Shown in pieces: positions 27,264-36,646 of a DNA stretch of 64,000 nt. Made by a program: the position numbers and the translations under genes. The DNA lies in the NCBI RefSeq assembly GCF_004168585.1, contig NZ_PGVH01000043.1:124001-188000 (forward strand). Direction: 5' to 3'. Below the pieces are notes generated by a model that did no database searches, had not been told where the DNA came from, and saw only the letters and a list, made by a program, of their open reading frames with translations. This stretch comes from Shewanella sp. OPT22. Lineage in GTDB: Bacteria > Pseudomonadota > Gammaproteobacteria > Enterobacterales > Shewanellaceae. The first letter of the stretch is position 1; every line of letters starts with the position of its first letter.

Positions 27264-27390
27264 TTTACAACCGTGTGGACTCGAATCACCGAATCCTTCT
27301 ATGTTAATGCACTACAGACCTTGAATTACAAAACTCATTACATTTGCCAATAAGCATTTGAAAGCCTTTGTCAGTAATGGATGAGGAAAC
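27264..27390 (-). repeat. decayed tRNA-Val-derived repeat, left copy
   Basis: TACAACCGTGTGGACTCGAA (27265 onward) matches the 3' end and T arm of the tRNA-Val genes of this window, but the anticodon and D arms are degraded. The next 60 bp (TTGAATTACAA, then CAATAAGCATTTGAAAG) match the repeat at 32698-32820 and not the intact tRNA loci. It is therefore one member of a diverged direct-repeat pair lying on either side of the metal-efflux genes. Confidence 0.65.
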
Positions 27391-27627
27391 TTATTCTTTT
27401 CTGTAATGTTGGATAGTTGAGTATATTTGGCTATAAGAACGGAATTTATGATCACTAATTAGGCACAAGTTAAAATTCTGAGTTTGACCAATTTTGAGTC
27501 GCAAACACCCTCATGTTTACAGCGAAGTTACTTAGAAGCGTATTAACAGTAGGCTTCAAAATAGTGAAAATGATCACTAGCTCATGATTAAAATATTTCT
27601 TTATTCAGGTATGTTCTGTAATATATC

Positions 27628-28053
27628 TTGAATACTTTTATTAGGATTTTACGTTTGCTGCGAGTGTTTACCACAACATTGATAACATTAGTTATGCTAC
27701 TGCAATTATTTGTGGCAAATGTTGGTGCGCACCAAATTCATGAGACTGAACACCAAGCAGAAGGTGATAGTCACGCCCATTTGCAGTTAGAGATCACTGA
27801 GGTCGTTTCAGATGATCAATGCGGAATAGGTGATTGGGAAAATCACTCCCTTCAAGATCAGCATCAACACAGTAAAACTGTCGATTTGTGCTTAGATTGT
27901 CAATGTCACGCTACTTATGTCACCTTGTTTCCACCATTGCAAACAAACAGTTTAATGGCGAGAACTCATAATATTATTTTAACTGATATTCGTTATTTCC
28001 CTCCAGATATCGCCCCAGCATATCGCCCTCCAATTTTGCTTCAGCCGGTTTAA
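27628..28053 (+). CDS. His-rich exported protein upstream of a metal-efflux pair, 141 aa
   Basis: The product has an N-terminal hydrophobic helix (about residues 15-35, ending VGAH) and then a mature region rich in His and acidic residues (HQIHETEHQAEGDSHAHLQ; HQHSK; CLDCQCHA). This fits small periplasmic metal-binding proteins often encoded just before CzcCBA-type operons. The TTG start at 27628 gives the longest form, and later GTG/TTG codons are possible, so the N-terminus is uncertain. It is 142 bp upstream of the adaptor gene. Confidence 0.65.
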   Translation: MNTFIRILRLLRVFTTTLITLVMLLQLFVANVGAHQIHETEHQAEGDSHAHLQLEITEVVSDDQCGIGDWENHSLQDQHQHSKTVDLCLDCQCHATYVTLFPPLQTNSLMARTHNIILTDIRYFPPDIAPAYRPPILLQPV

Positions 28054-28195
28054 TATACTCTGTTGATAACAGTTTTTATGGAATATTACTTTTCAATATT
28101 TCTAAAACTGTCGTCAGATTAAAACCTTAGATAGATCACATTTAATTTTGTGTTCTTCTACTATTGTCATCGGCTATGCCGAGGCATGAGGCAAT

Positions 28196-29389
28196 ATGAT
28201 GTTAAACAATCAAACTTATAAAAATTCCACAATCGCCCTCACTATTTTACTGACTTTAGGATGGGGCAGCGTCTGCTACGCTGGAGGCGATCACTCTCAT
28301 GATGTACAAGAGGAGCAACAACAAGCCCATAAGGGAGAAGAAAGTCACGATGAAGCGATAAAGCTTACTCAAGAACAAATGCAACTTGCTGGAATAAAGT
28401 TAACTTCAATTCAGAGCTCGACACTCAGCTTAGATAATCTTGATGTTCAACACGTTGCAACTGCAACATTAGCCGTTAATCGAAACTTAACGGCGGCGAT
28501 TGATCCTCAATTGGATGTATTAGTACTAAAAAGACATATTGTGCCTGGTCAGGAAGTAAAAAAGGGTCAAGTACTACTGGAGTTAGGCGGTAAAGATGTG
28601 GCTCAAGCGCAAGCTGAATATATCAATGCAGCTAGGGAGTGGGACCGAGTAAAACGACTCGGTAAAAATGCAGTGAGTGACAGTCAGCGTCAGCAAACAT
28701 TAATTGACGCAAAGTTGAAAAAAGCCATTCTGCGTTCAATCAATATGACGGAATCTCAGATCACTGCCCTAAAACGTTCTCCTGAACTGGTGGGAAGCTT
28801 TGAATTGTTGTCGCCACTAAAAGGCCGAGTACAACAAGATATCAGTAGGGTTGGTCAAATTAATCCTGCAGGCACGCCATTGATGCAGCTAACCGATGAA
28901 TCAAGCTTATGGGTTGAAGCTGAGCTCACTCCTCAACAAGCGAAGGATTTAACGGCCCAACGTAAAGCGGTCGTGAAGATCGGAAATACGTTAATTGAAG
29001 CCAAGTTAATCGGTCGCTCCCATGAGCTTGACAACGAAACTCGTACAGAAGAAGTACTATTTAGCATCAGTAACTCATCACATAAATTACATGCAGGCGA
29101 ATTTGTAGAGTTATTTTTTTCTGCTGGAGATAAAGTTGAGCAAGGTATTGTTGTACCAGACTCGGCGCTGACACGAAGTGCTGATGGCGATTGGCAATTA
29201 TTTTTTAAAGACTCAGATGGGTTTGAATCTTTAGAAGTAAATGTTGTTGAGCGACAAGGAGGCTTTAACCGGGTCGTCAGCTCTGAGCTTAAGCATTTAA
29301 TGTCGGAAAATGTTGACGTTGTATTAGAAGGCGCTTTTTTCCTTGCCTCAGAAAAAGCCAAGTCTGGCTTTGATATTCATAATCACTAA
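28196..29389 (+). CDS. heavy-metal efflux RND periplasmic adaptor (CzcB/CusB family)
   Basis: This 397-residue adaptor has a signal peptide (to about residue 31, CYAGG), then a His-rich stretch (GGDHSHDVQEE ... HKGEESHDE) that may bind metal. Lipoyl halves are IVPGQEVKKGQVLLELGG and FELLSPLKGRVQQDISRVGQ, with a helical hairpin between them. The C-terminal half has the barrel domain. It is followed 14 bp later by the matching RND pump. No CzcC-type outer-membrane channel gene is present in the cassette. Confidence 0.92.
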   Translation: MMLNNQTYKNSTIALTILLTLGWGSVCYAGGDHSHDVQEEQQQAHKGEESHDEAIKLTQEQMQLAGIKLTSIQSSTLSLDNLDVQHVATATLAVNRNLTAAIDPQLDVLVLKRHIVPGQEVKKGQVLLELGGKDVAQAQAEYINAAREWDRVKRLGKNAVSDSQRQQTLIDAKLKKAILRSINMTESQITALKRSPELVGSFELLSPLKGRVQQDISRVGQINPAGTPLMQLTDESSLWVEAELTPQQAKDLTAQRKAVVKIGNTLIEAKLIGRSHELDNETRTEEVLFSISNSSHKLHAGEFVELFFSAGDKVEQGIVVPDSALTRSADGDWQLFFKDSDGFESLEVNVVERQGGFNRVVSSELKHLMSENVDVVLEGAFFLASEKAKSGFDIHNH

Positions 29390-29403
29390 CTGGCGAGGAA
29401 ATA

Positions 29404-32400
29404 ATGATGTTACAGAAGTTCATAGAAATCGCCATAGAAAAGCGACTACTGGTTGTATTGACGCTACTGTTTGCTATCGGTGGCAGCGTTGCAATGTTAC
29501 CTAAACTGAATCTAGATGCGTTCCCGGATGTCACCAATGTTCAGGTAACAGTAAATACTGAAGCGCAGGGACTTGCGGCTGAAGAAGTAGAAAAACTGAT
29601 CACCTATCCGGTCGAAGCGGCCATGTACGCCTTACCAGCGGTAACGGAGGTGCGATCGCTATCCAGAACAGGGTTATCCATTGTTACTGTCGTTTTTAAA
29701 GAAGGCACTGATATTTATTTTGCACGCCAACAAGTATTCGAACAATTGCAAGCGGCTAAAGAGGCCATTCCTGATGGTGTGGGAACACCAGAAATTGGGC
29801 CCAATACGTCGGGTCTCGGGCAAATATATCAATATACCCTACGAGCAGCACCGAGTTCCGGTATCTCTGCTGCTGAATTAAGAAGCCTCAATGACTATTT
29901 AATCAAGTTGATATTAATGCCAGTAAGTGGTGTAACTGACGTTTTATCCTTTGGTGGTGAAGTTCGGCAGTATCAAGTACAAGTTGACCCGAATAAACTA
30001 CGAGCCTACGGCGTTAGCTTATCGCAGGTCACTCTTGCGCTTGAGAACAATAATCGCAATGCCGGCGGTTGGTTCATGCCACAAGGACAAGAACAGCTGG
30101 TTGTTCGTGGCTATGGCTTTCTCCCTGCTGGGAAAGATGGCTTAGATGCCATTGCACAAATTCCATTAATTGAACATAAAGGGACACCGGTTAAAATATC
30201 GGATATTGGCAAGGTGAGTTATGGCAGCGAAATTCGAGTAGGCGCCGTCACCATGACACAAAGAGATAAGCAAGGTAATGCAAAAAATATGGGAGAGGTT
30301 GTCGCTGGCGTCGTACTTAAGCGTTTAGGTGCAAATACCAAAGCAACCATTGATGATATTAATGCTCGTTTGCCACTCATAGAGCAAGCACTGCCCAAAG
30401 GTGTGAGTTTTGAACCGTTTTATGATCAGTCCGATCTCGTAGAAAAAGCAGTAACTACAGTAAAAGGTGCGCTGTTGCTTGCGTTTATTTTTATAGTGGT
30501 CATTTTAGCGCTATTCCTCGTTAACATTAGAGCAACACTACTAGTGCTACTGTCAATCCCTGTCTCCATTGGACTTGCTTTAATGGTGATGTCTTATTAT
30601 GGGTTGTCAGCAAACTTGATGTCGTTGGGTGGATTGGCAGTGGCAATAGGGATGTTGGTTGATGGTTCGGTTGTGATGGTAGAAAACATTTTTAAACACC
30701 TAACTCAAGCGGACAAGAAAAATGCTGGTGTACCAAGCCAACCTAAATGGGAAACCAGTAAACAAGTATTAATTGCGGCAAAAGAAGTCTGCTCTCCCAT
30801 ATTCTTTGCGACGGCCATCATCATTGTTGTCTTTGCACCATTGTTTGCTTTAGAAGGCGTTGAGGGCAAGCTTTTTCAACCTATGGCTGTGAGTATTATT
30901 TTGGCCATGATTTCAGCTCTGGCAGTTGCATTATTCGTTGTACCTGCACTGGCCGTATACTTGTTTAAATCGGGCGTGACGTTAAAACAATCATTTGTAC
31001 TAAGGCCAATTGAGACACTGTATCGAAAAGTGCTCACGTGGGTGATGCATAAGCCTAAATCAATAATGCTTTTAGCTTTAACAGCCTTTGTGCTTAGTAT
31101 GAGTATTGTGCCTAAGTTAGGAACGGAGTTCGTGCCTGAATTAGAAGAAGGTACAATAAACTTACGCGTGACCTTAGCGCCGACGGCTAGCCTTCAGTCC
31201 TCCGTAAATTTAGCACCAAAACTCGAAAAGCTAATTTTAAACTTCCCTGAGGTCAACTATGCACTGAGTCGAATTGGTGCACCTGAGTTGGGCGGCGACC
31301 CAGAACCAGTAAGCAATATTGAAATTTATATTGGATTAAAACCTGTAGAACAGTGGACTAGTGTGCATAATCGCTTTGAGCTACAACGCCTAATGGAAAA
31401 GAAATTGAGCGCTTTACCAGGGTTACTGTTTACCTTCTCCCAGCCGATTGCTACACGTGTGGATGAGCTACTGTCGGGTGTGAAAGCACAACTAGCGATT
31501 AAATTATTTGGTCCTGATTTGAATGTGTTATCAAAAAAAGGTGAAGAGTTAAGCCAATTAGTCTCAAAAATTCCCGGTGCTGTTGATGTATCTCTGGAAC
31601 AGGTCAGTGGCGAAGCCCAGTTAGTCATTCGTCCTAATCGAGCCAAACTTGCTCGCTATGGTATTAGTGTTGACGAAGTAATGTCATTAGTCAGCCAAGG
31701 TATTGGTGGCGTGAGTGCAGGGCAAGTCATTGATGGCAATGCGAGATATGATATTAATGTCCGTTTAGCTAAACGTTTTCGTTCAAGCACTGATGCTATA
31801 CGCAATCTAATCTTAATCGGTGTGAGTGGTGCAACGGTTCGGTTAGGAGAGGTTGCTGATGTTAACGTGGAAATGGCACCACCCAATATTCGTCGTGATG
31901 ACGTTCAACGAAGAGTCGTCGTTCAAGCGAATGTTTCTGGTAGGGATATGGGTTCTGTTGTAAACGATATTTATGGTGCAGTGCCTAAAGTAAATCTACC
32001 CGCTGGTTATACGGTTCTTGTTGGTGGCCAATATGAGAACCAACAACGAGCCCAGCAAAAACTGATGTTAGTTGTTCCTGTGTCAATCATGTTAATTGCA
32101 ATGTTGTTATTTTTCTCATTTGGCAGTGTGAAGCAAGTTTTACTTGTGATGGCCAATGTACCGTTAGCATTGATTGGGGGCGTAATGGCCTTGTATGTTA
32201 CAGGAACGTATTTATCCGTACCAAGTTCAATTGGGTTTATAACATTGTTTGGTGTTGCCGTGCTTAATGGCGTAGTGTTAGTCGATGCAATTAATCAACG
32301 CAGAAAAACCAATGAATCACTGTATGACTCGGTTTATGAAGGAACAGTAGGTCGGTTACGTCCAGTGTTAATGACAGCATTGACGTCTGGTCTTGGGCTG

Positions 32401-32544
32401 ATACCAATCTTAATATCCAATGGTGTTGGTAGTGAGATCCAAAAACCGTTAGCGATAGTAATTGTTGGTGGCTTATTCAGTTCAACAGCGCTGACATTAC
32501 TTGTGTTACCGACACTGTATCGCTGGGTATATAAGGATAAGTGA
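29404..32544 (+). CDS. czcA: heavy-metal efflux RND permease (CzcA/CusA family)
   Basis: This 1046-residue pump belongs to the HME group. Helix 4 carries a single acidic residue in AIGMLVDGSVVMVENIFKHL, in contrast to the paired Asp of drug pumps. Other family features are LDAFPDVTNVQVTVNTEAQG near the N-terminus and FGVAVLNGVVLVDAINQRR in the C-terminal half. Such pumps export divalent or monovalent metals from the periplasm or cytoplasm using proton flux. The exact metal (Co/Zn/Cd, Ni or Cu/Ag) cannot be settled by eye. A hairpin terminator follows. Confidence 0.93.
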   Translation: MMLQKFIEIAIEKRLLVVLTLLFAIGGSVAMLPKLNLDAFPDVTNVQVTVNTEAQGLAAEEVEKLITYPVEAAMYALPAVTEVRSLSRTGLSIVTVVFKEGTDIYFARQQVFEQLQAAKEAIPDGVGTPEIGPNTSGLGQIYQYTLRAAPSSGISAAELRSLNDYLIKLILMPVSGVTDVLSFGGEVRQYQVQVDPNKLRAYGVSLSQVTLALENNNRNAGGWFMPQGQEQLVVRGYGFLPAGKDGLDAIAQIPLIEHKGTPVKISDIGKVSYGSEIRVGAVTMTQRDKQGNAKNMGEVVAGVVLKRLGANTKATIDDINARLPLIEQALPKGVSFEPFYDQSDLVEKAVTTVKGALLLAFIFIVVILALFLVNIRATLLVLLSIPVSIGLALMVMSYYGLSANLMSLGGLAVAIGMLVDGSVVMVENIFKHLTQADKKNAGVPSQPKWETSKQVLIAAKEVCSPIFFATAIIIVVFAPLFALEGVEGKLFQPMAVSIILAMISALAVALFVVPALAVYLFKSGVTLKQSFVLRPIETLYRKVLTWVMHKPKSIMLLALTAFVLSMSIVPKLGTEFVPELEEGTINLRVTLAPTASLQSSVNLAPKLEKLILNFPEVNYALSRIGAPELGGDPEPVSNIEIYIGLKPVEQWTSVHNRFELQRLMEKKLSALPGLLFTFSQPIATRVDELLSGVKAQLAIKLFGPDLNVLSKKGEELSQLVSKIPGAVDVSLEQVSGEAQLVIRPNRAKLARYGISVDEVMSLVSQGIGGVSAGQVIDGNARYDINVRLAKRFRSSTDAIRNLILIGVSGATVRLGEVADVNVEMAPPNIRRDDVQRRVVVQANVSGRDMGSVVNDIYGAVPKVNLPAGYTVLVGGQYENQQRAQQKLMLVVPVSIMLIAMLLFFSFGSVKQVLLVMANVPLALIGGVMALYVTGTYLSVPSSIGFITLFGVAVLNGVVLVDAINQRRKTNESLYDSVYEGTVGRLRPVLMTALTSGLGLIPILISNGVGSEIQKPLAIVIVGGLFSSTALTLLVLPTLYRWVYKDK

Positions 32545-32561
32545 TGCTTTAAACATATAAA

Positions 32562-32594
32562 GGTTGGTTGTTTTAATAAAATGACCAACCATTT
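32562..32594 (+). terminator. hairpin terminator after czcA
   Basis: GGTTGGT (32562-32568) pairs with ACCAACC (32584-32590), an inner TTTT/AAAA stem extends it, and ATTTT follows. Confidence 0.65.
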
Positions 32595-32697
32595 TAAGAC
32601 GTGGTTAAGTTTGTATTAAGGCGTGTTGATCTTTTAGCTCGAAGAGTCATTGTTTTTCTGGTTTTAAATTTATGAAAAAAATTATGAATTTAAGATA

Positions 32698-32820
32698 TGG
32701 TACAACCAAGTGGATTCCAACCACTGACTTTCTTTCATGCTAAGACGTTGCTGACTTTGAATTACAAATCTTAACAATAGCCAATAAACCTCTGAAAGAC
32801 TTTAACAACAAAGAATGTGG
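32698..32820 (-). repeat. decayed tRNA-Val-derived repeat, right copy
   Basis: TGGTACAACCAAGTGGATTC (32698 onward) matches the CCA end, acceptor and T arm of tRNA-Val; the remaining arms are degraded and shortened. Beyond the tRNA-like part, TTTGAATTACAAA and CAATAAACCTCTGAAAGACT align with the left copy at 27264-27390. Both copies have the same orientation and lie on either side of the His-rich gene, czcB-like and czcA-like genes. Confidence 0.68.
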
Positions 32821-32911
32821 GAACACATCCCTTGATGTATCTTTATGTCATTGAGTTAATTTGACGATAACCTCGAAATTTGACCCGTTATGATGTAAAA
32901 AGTACTGTGCC

Positions 32912-33157
32912 TTAAAGGTTATCTGAATCAATTAAATCCTTTTCTTTCAAGATTTTCATTATCCAGTCATGTGCGGGATCATTGTTAAATACCCAGCGGC
33001 GTTCTGGACCTGCCATTACATTTAGATAATAAAGCTCATAGCCATGTGGTGCGTCAACAGGGTGATAACCTTTGGGTACCATAACGACATCTTTATCTTC
33101 CACGCTCATAGTTTCATCTATGCTGCGATCGTCAGTATAAACACGTTGGAGAGCATG
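32912..33157 (-). pseudogene. 3' fragment of a second iolB gene
   Basis: The minus strand reads QRVYTDDRSIDETMSVEDKD, then VPKGYHP...HGYELYYLNVMAG and HDWIM, nearly the same as the last 75 codons of the intact iolB at 36647-37456. The tail differs (KILKEKDLIDSDNL instead of DYKK). The first two thirds are missing: similarity ends at about 33157. It appears to be what remains of a duplicated iolB or of an older cluster edge. Confidence 0.88.
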
Positions 33158-33251
33158 GACTAGTAAGTTTACTTGGTTCTATGTGCGAGTAAAAACTAAG
33201 TCAAATACTCAATTAAGAAAGTAAGTGTTAGTCACCATGGTTTTGTAAATG

Positions 33252-33289
33252 AACAGGGAGCTATAAACGGTTCTATATAGTTCCCTGTT
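33252..33289 (-). terminator. hairpin at the end of the iolG-iolB-phosphoesterase-GH31 operon
   Basis: AACAGGGA-G-CTATA (33252-33265) pairs with TATAG-T-TCCCTGTT (33276-33289), a 14-bp stem with one G-U. It lies just after the GH31 stop. The following T tract is weak. Confidence 0.65.
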
Positions 33290-33293
33290 AAAC

Positions 33294-34847
33294 TTATTGC
33301 CTTTGATAATACAGTAAGGTTGATGTTGCTACTTTTTCAGTTTTCATTAACGGACCAATTATAGTCTCACCGTTATTAGAGACCCATGTTCCATTTGGAA
33401 TTTCAACTGAACGTTCCGTTTGCCTCGCGTTTACAACAGGTGCAATAAGTAATGAATCACCAATTAAGAATTGATCTTTAATGTTGTGGTAGCCTTGATG
33501 CGGAAAATCGTACTCCATCATTCGCATAATTGGTTCACCCGTTTCGGCAGACTTTCTCGCTTCATCGACGATATATTGACTGAATTTTTGGCGAATATTA
33601 ACAGCTTCAACAACTGCTGCGAGGTTTTCAACGTTAAGAACACGCCACGGTGCAACGGAAAACTGCATCATTGGCATTAATGCATGAGCTTGAGCAGAGC
33701 GAACAACAAGCTCTTGGTCAACGTTAGCGCCATCCAAGAAACATAAATACTCACCACCGCCAATCATATCTGGGCAGGCGAATGGGTAACCTAGAATGCC
33801 TTCTAGATTCATTTGCGGGATCAGCTTTTCTAAATCAGCCCAGTCATGGTTTTTGTCTTTTAAACGTTGTGCGATTGGTTGTCCGCCCATTTTCCATGTA
33901 GCGCGTAATTCATTAAGAGGATAATGCAAACCAATTTGAGCAAACAACTCTGATTGTTGATTAGGTGTGATATTGCCTTTACTGTAACCATCTTGATAAA
34001 AGTGTGCGTCACCAGCATCAAATTTGAAACCATCAACGCCATAGTCATTCTGTAGACGTTTAAGTTGCTCATCGAACCATGAAACAGCTTCTGGATGAGA
34101 GAAATCCAGCAGGGCGCTTACGCCATTCCACCAATCTACCATTTGTGGAAGTGCATCATGCTTTTGTGATCGTTTTAAAAATACACCTTGTTTCGCTAGC
34201 TTACGGTAGTTTTGAGAATCCGGGCTGACAAATGGAGCAACCCATAGCATTACTTTAAAGCCCATTTCATGCAGTTCATCAATCATAGCTTTAGGATCGG
34301 TGAATCGTCCTGCATGAAAATCCCAAACACCATAGTTCTCTTGCCAGTTGTCATCAATCATCAATACACCTGGTGGCATACCGTTATCAATGATCTTCTT
34401 GGCGTAAGCTAAAATATCTTCTTGGTTTTGCTCATACATCAGCTCAATCCAAGTGTTGTATTGAGGTGCGCTGAATAATAATTCGTCTGGCATTTTCCCT
34501 GATGGCGGGAAATAAGTTTTCGATGCAAATGCGTGAGCATCCTTTAGTGTTGAACCAGTTTGGTGCACACTAAATTCAGCGTGGTTATCAGTAAGCTTTA
34601 GCTGTTGATTGATATAACTGATTTTGAAAGGTGCTTCAGACCAAATGACTTGTCCTTCAGCTGATAACATCAGTGGTTGTCCTTGGTTAAAAAAGGTATC
34701 ACTGATCATATTGATTTCGATATCTTTATCAAAAGGCATAGACTCACCATGAGCCGTTAAACCGCCATACCATTTTTGATTTATGTCAGCGGTAAATCCA
34801 GTTTGTGTTGCTGGAGTTCCAGCTTCGAGTGATTTTATACTTATCAT
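33294..34847 (-). CDS. glycoside hydrolase family 31 alpha-glycosidase
   Basis: This 517-residue protein has the GH31 catalytic barrel. The catalytic nucleophile Asp lies in VDGFKFDAGDA (about residue 277), and upstream segments GVLMIDDNWQENYGVWDF and MGFKVMLWVAPFVSP match the family. The short length and the FKFDAGD form recall the MYORG/PsGal31A subgroup, for which alpha-galactosidase activity is known, so alpha-galactosyl or alpha-glucosyl substrates are both possible. There is no signal peptide, so it acts in the cytoplasm. It is the last gene of the iolG operon, which points to removal of a sugar from an inositol glycoside. Confidence 0.88.
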   Translation of the reverse strand: MISIKSLEAGTPATQTGFTADINQKWYGGLTAHGESMPFDKDIEINMISDTFFNQGQPLMLSAEGQVIWSEAPFKISYINQQLKLTDNHAEFSVHQTGSTLKDAHAFASKTYFPPSGKMPDELLFSAPQYNTWIELMYEQNQEDILAYAKKIIDNGMPPGVLMIDDNWQENYGVWDFHAGRFTDPKAMIDELHEMGFKVMLWVAPFVSPDSQNYRKLAKQGVFLKRSQKHDALPQMVDWWNGVSALLDFSHPEAVSWFDEQLKRLQNDYGVDGFKFDAGDAHFYQDGYSKGNITPNQQSELFAQIGLHYPLNELRATWKMGGQPIAQRLKDKNHDWADLEKLIPQMNLEGILGYPFACPDMIGGGEYLCFLDGANVDQELVVRSAQAHALMPMMQFSVAPWRVLNVENLAAVVEAVNIRQKFSQYIVDEARKSAETGEPIMRMMEYDFPHQGYHNIKDQFLIGDSLLIAPVVNARQTERSVEIPNGTWVSNNGETIIGPLMKTEKVATSTLLYYQRQ

Positions 34848-34867
34848 TTTTACCTCGAAATTTAAGG

Positions 34868-36640
34868 TTAATTTGTTGTCACTGGTGTGATTTCACCAGT
34901 ATCTAAATTGATATTGAAATCTCGATCTGCCTGACCGTTTTGTAGCGCTTTGAAAATCTCTAGCAATTCCAATAATTGATCTTGTTGTTTTGTTCTCTGT
35001 TGGTATTGTTTGAGACTTCCGTGGAGCTTCAAATAGCTTTTAAGTATTGATGATTCAATATCTTCGGCAGCGAGTTCACCTGCATTTCTAACTTTATAAA
35101 AATCGACAATCAGCTGTTTGCCGGACCAATTTGGTTGTGATTGTTCAGCATTAACAGCATTAAACAGTTCAGACGAATCACTGGAAAGCAAAAGTTCAGC
35201 AAGTTCTGAAGGCCATTCTTTTAAAAAGCGGCCTAAACTCAGTTCAGTGATATGTTGCCTAGCAAAGTCTAAATAGGAGACACTTTGTAAAATTTGTTTA
35301 TTCCAAACTTTATTGTGTTTGGATTGAGATAAAAACTGATACTCCTTTCGGTAAGCATCAAACAGTTTGTCAAAGTTTGCTACCTCTGTTACTGCATGAG
35401 TTCGAACTTGAAGTTGTTCGTTTTTACCTTCGGCAAACATCAATGTTTTATAGGCCGGAATGTATGCTGCTAATGATGGTGCTTGAACATTAATAAGCCA
35501 ATCATGCTGGTGGCGAATCTGACTGGTGTCATTAAAATGCATATGACCACCAACATGTACTTTTATACCTAGCTGGGCTAACTCTTTGCTGACAGAATCA
35601 TTTGGTTTGCGTTTCAGCTGATTACTGTTTTTTCCAAATAGTTCTTCAAGCTGATGGCTGCTGCCGTCATAAAATTCTGTCATTGGAAAGTGACTAAAGG
35701 TAATCAGCTTTTTACCTTGAGCTTTAGCCTGTTTGCTCACTGACTTTATCCACTTCAACAACTCAGGCTTGTGCTTCACTAACTGGTTGTAGCCTGCATT
35801 ACTGGATTTGATAAAGTCATATTGGCCAGTTGTTTCTTCAAACGACTTTGGTACAAATACATTAGCGTCAATAGAAAGTAGCCAAAGATCTTTTGCTGGC
35901 TCAACCACATAACTTAAATCAGGCACTTTTGCGCACAAATCTTTATCAGTTTCGTTGCAAATCTTATATTGGCGATCCATTAAAGTGGCTTTTTGACCGA
36001 AAGGTGTGTGCCAATATAAATACTCAGAATTATTTTCAAATCCAAATTGGCCTAGGTAGTCAATAAGGTCTTGATAGCTACCTTCTTTAGCCTGTTCGCT
36101 ACAAATATCAGTAGAGTGTTCATAGCATGTTTCAGCTTTAGGGCTGTAGATTTGTAAGCTGTCACCGTTTGTGGTCAAAAGTCGCTTTTGGGGAGAAGGC
36201 CGTCCGAACGGACGGCTAGGATCATGGTTCCCAGGCGACAAGAAAAACTGAATATCATATTTTTGTTTATATGACTCAAGAATTTCAGCAAATCCTGCTA
36301 AGTTATAGGGCTGACCGTCATCGCTAAAATCACCATTTAAAACCACCAACTTAATGCCTTTGTTAGCTGCATCGTCTAATGCAGCAATAAAAGCAAAGTA
36401 ATTTTCGTTAAACAAACGAGTTGAACCAAGCTGATCAGCCATGGTGCGAATAGTAAGAGGGGCACCTTCTTTATCTTTAGCTAAATGACGAACATTTTTG
36501 TGATTAATTTTGCCATAGATGTCCTGAAAATGAACATCTGGCATAAAGGCAACCGTATGATGTTGAGTCGCTGGCTGGTGGTGATAGGAGCAGCCAGCGA
36601 TCAAGCCTGAGAGCGTTATTAGCAAATGCGGCAATTTCAT
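34868..36640 (-). CDS. calcineurin-like metallophosphoesterase lipoprotein
   Basis: This 590-residue protein starts with a lipoprotein signal (LITLSGLIAGC, Cys17). All metal-site motifs of the calcineurin-like phosphoesterase fold are present: D-x-H in MPDVHFQD, GDFSDDG, GNHDPS, TFSHFP and GGHMHF. A helical C-terminal extension of about 170 residues follows. The lipid anchor places it in the periplasm or outer membrane. It lies seven bases downstream of iolB, so release of phosphate from inositol phosphates or phosphodiesters is a reasonable inference, not shown by sequence. Confidence 0.88.
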   Translation of the reverse strand: MKLPHLLITLSGLIAGCSYHHQPATQHHTVAFMPDVHFQDIYGKINHKNVRHLAKDKEGAPLTIRTMADQLGSTRLFNENYFAFIAALDDAANKGIKLVVLNGDFSDDGQPYNLAGFAEILESYKQKYDIQFFLSPGNHDPSRPFGRPSPQKRLLTTNGDSLQIYSPKAETCYEHSTDICSEQAKEGSYQDLIDYLGQFGFENNSEYLYWHTPFGQKATLMDRQYKICNETDKDLCAKVPDLSYVVEPAKDLWLLSIDANVFVPKSFEETTGQYDFIKSSNAGYNQLVKHKPELLKWIKSVSKQAKAQGKKLITFSHFPMTEFYDGSSHQLEELFGKNSNQLKRKPNDSVSKELAQLGIKVHVGGHMHFNDTSQIRHQHDWLINVQAPSLAAYIPAYKTLMFAEGKNEQLQVRTHAVTEVANFDKLFDAYRKEYQFLSQSKHNKVWNKQILQSVSYLDFARQHITELSLGRFLKEWPSELAELLLSSDSSELFNAVNAEQSQPNWSGKQLIVDFYKVRNAGELAAEDIESSILKSYLKLHGSLKQYQQRTKQQDQLLELLEIFKALQNGQADRDFNINLDTGEITPVTTN

Positions 36641-36646
36641 AATGAA

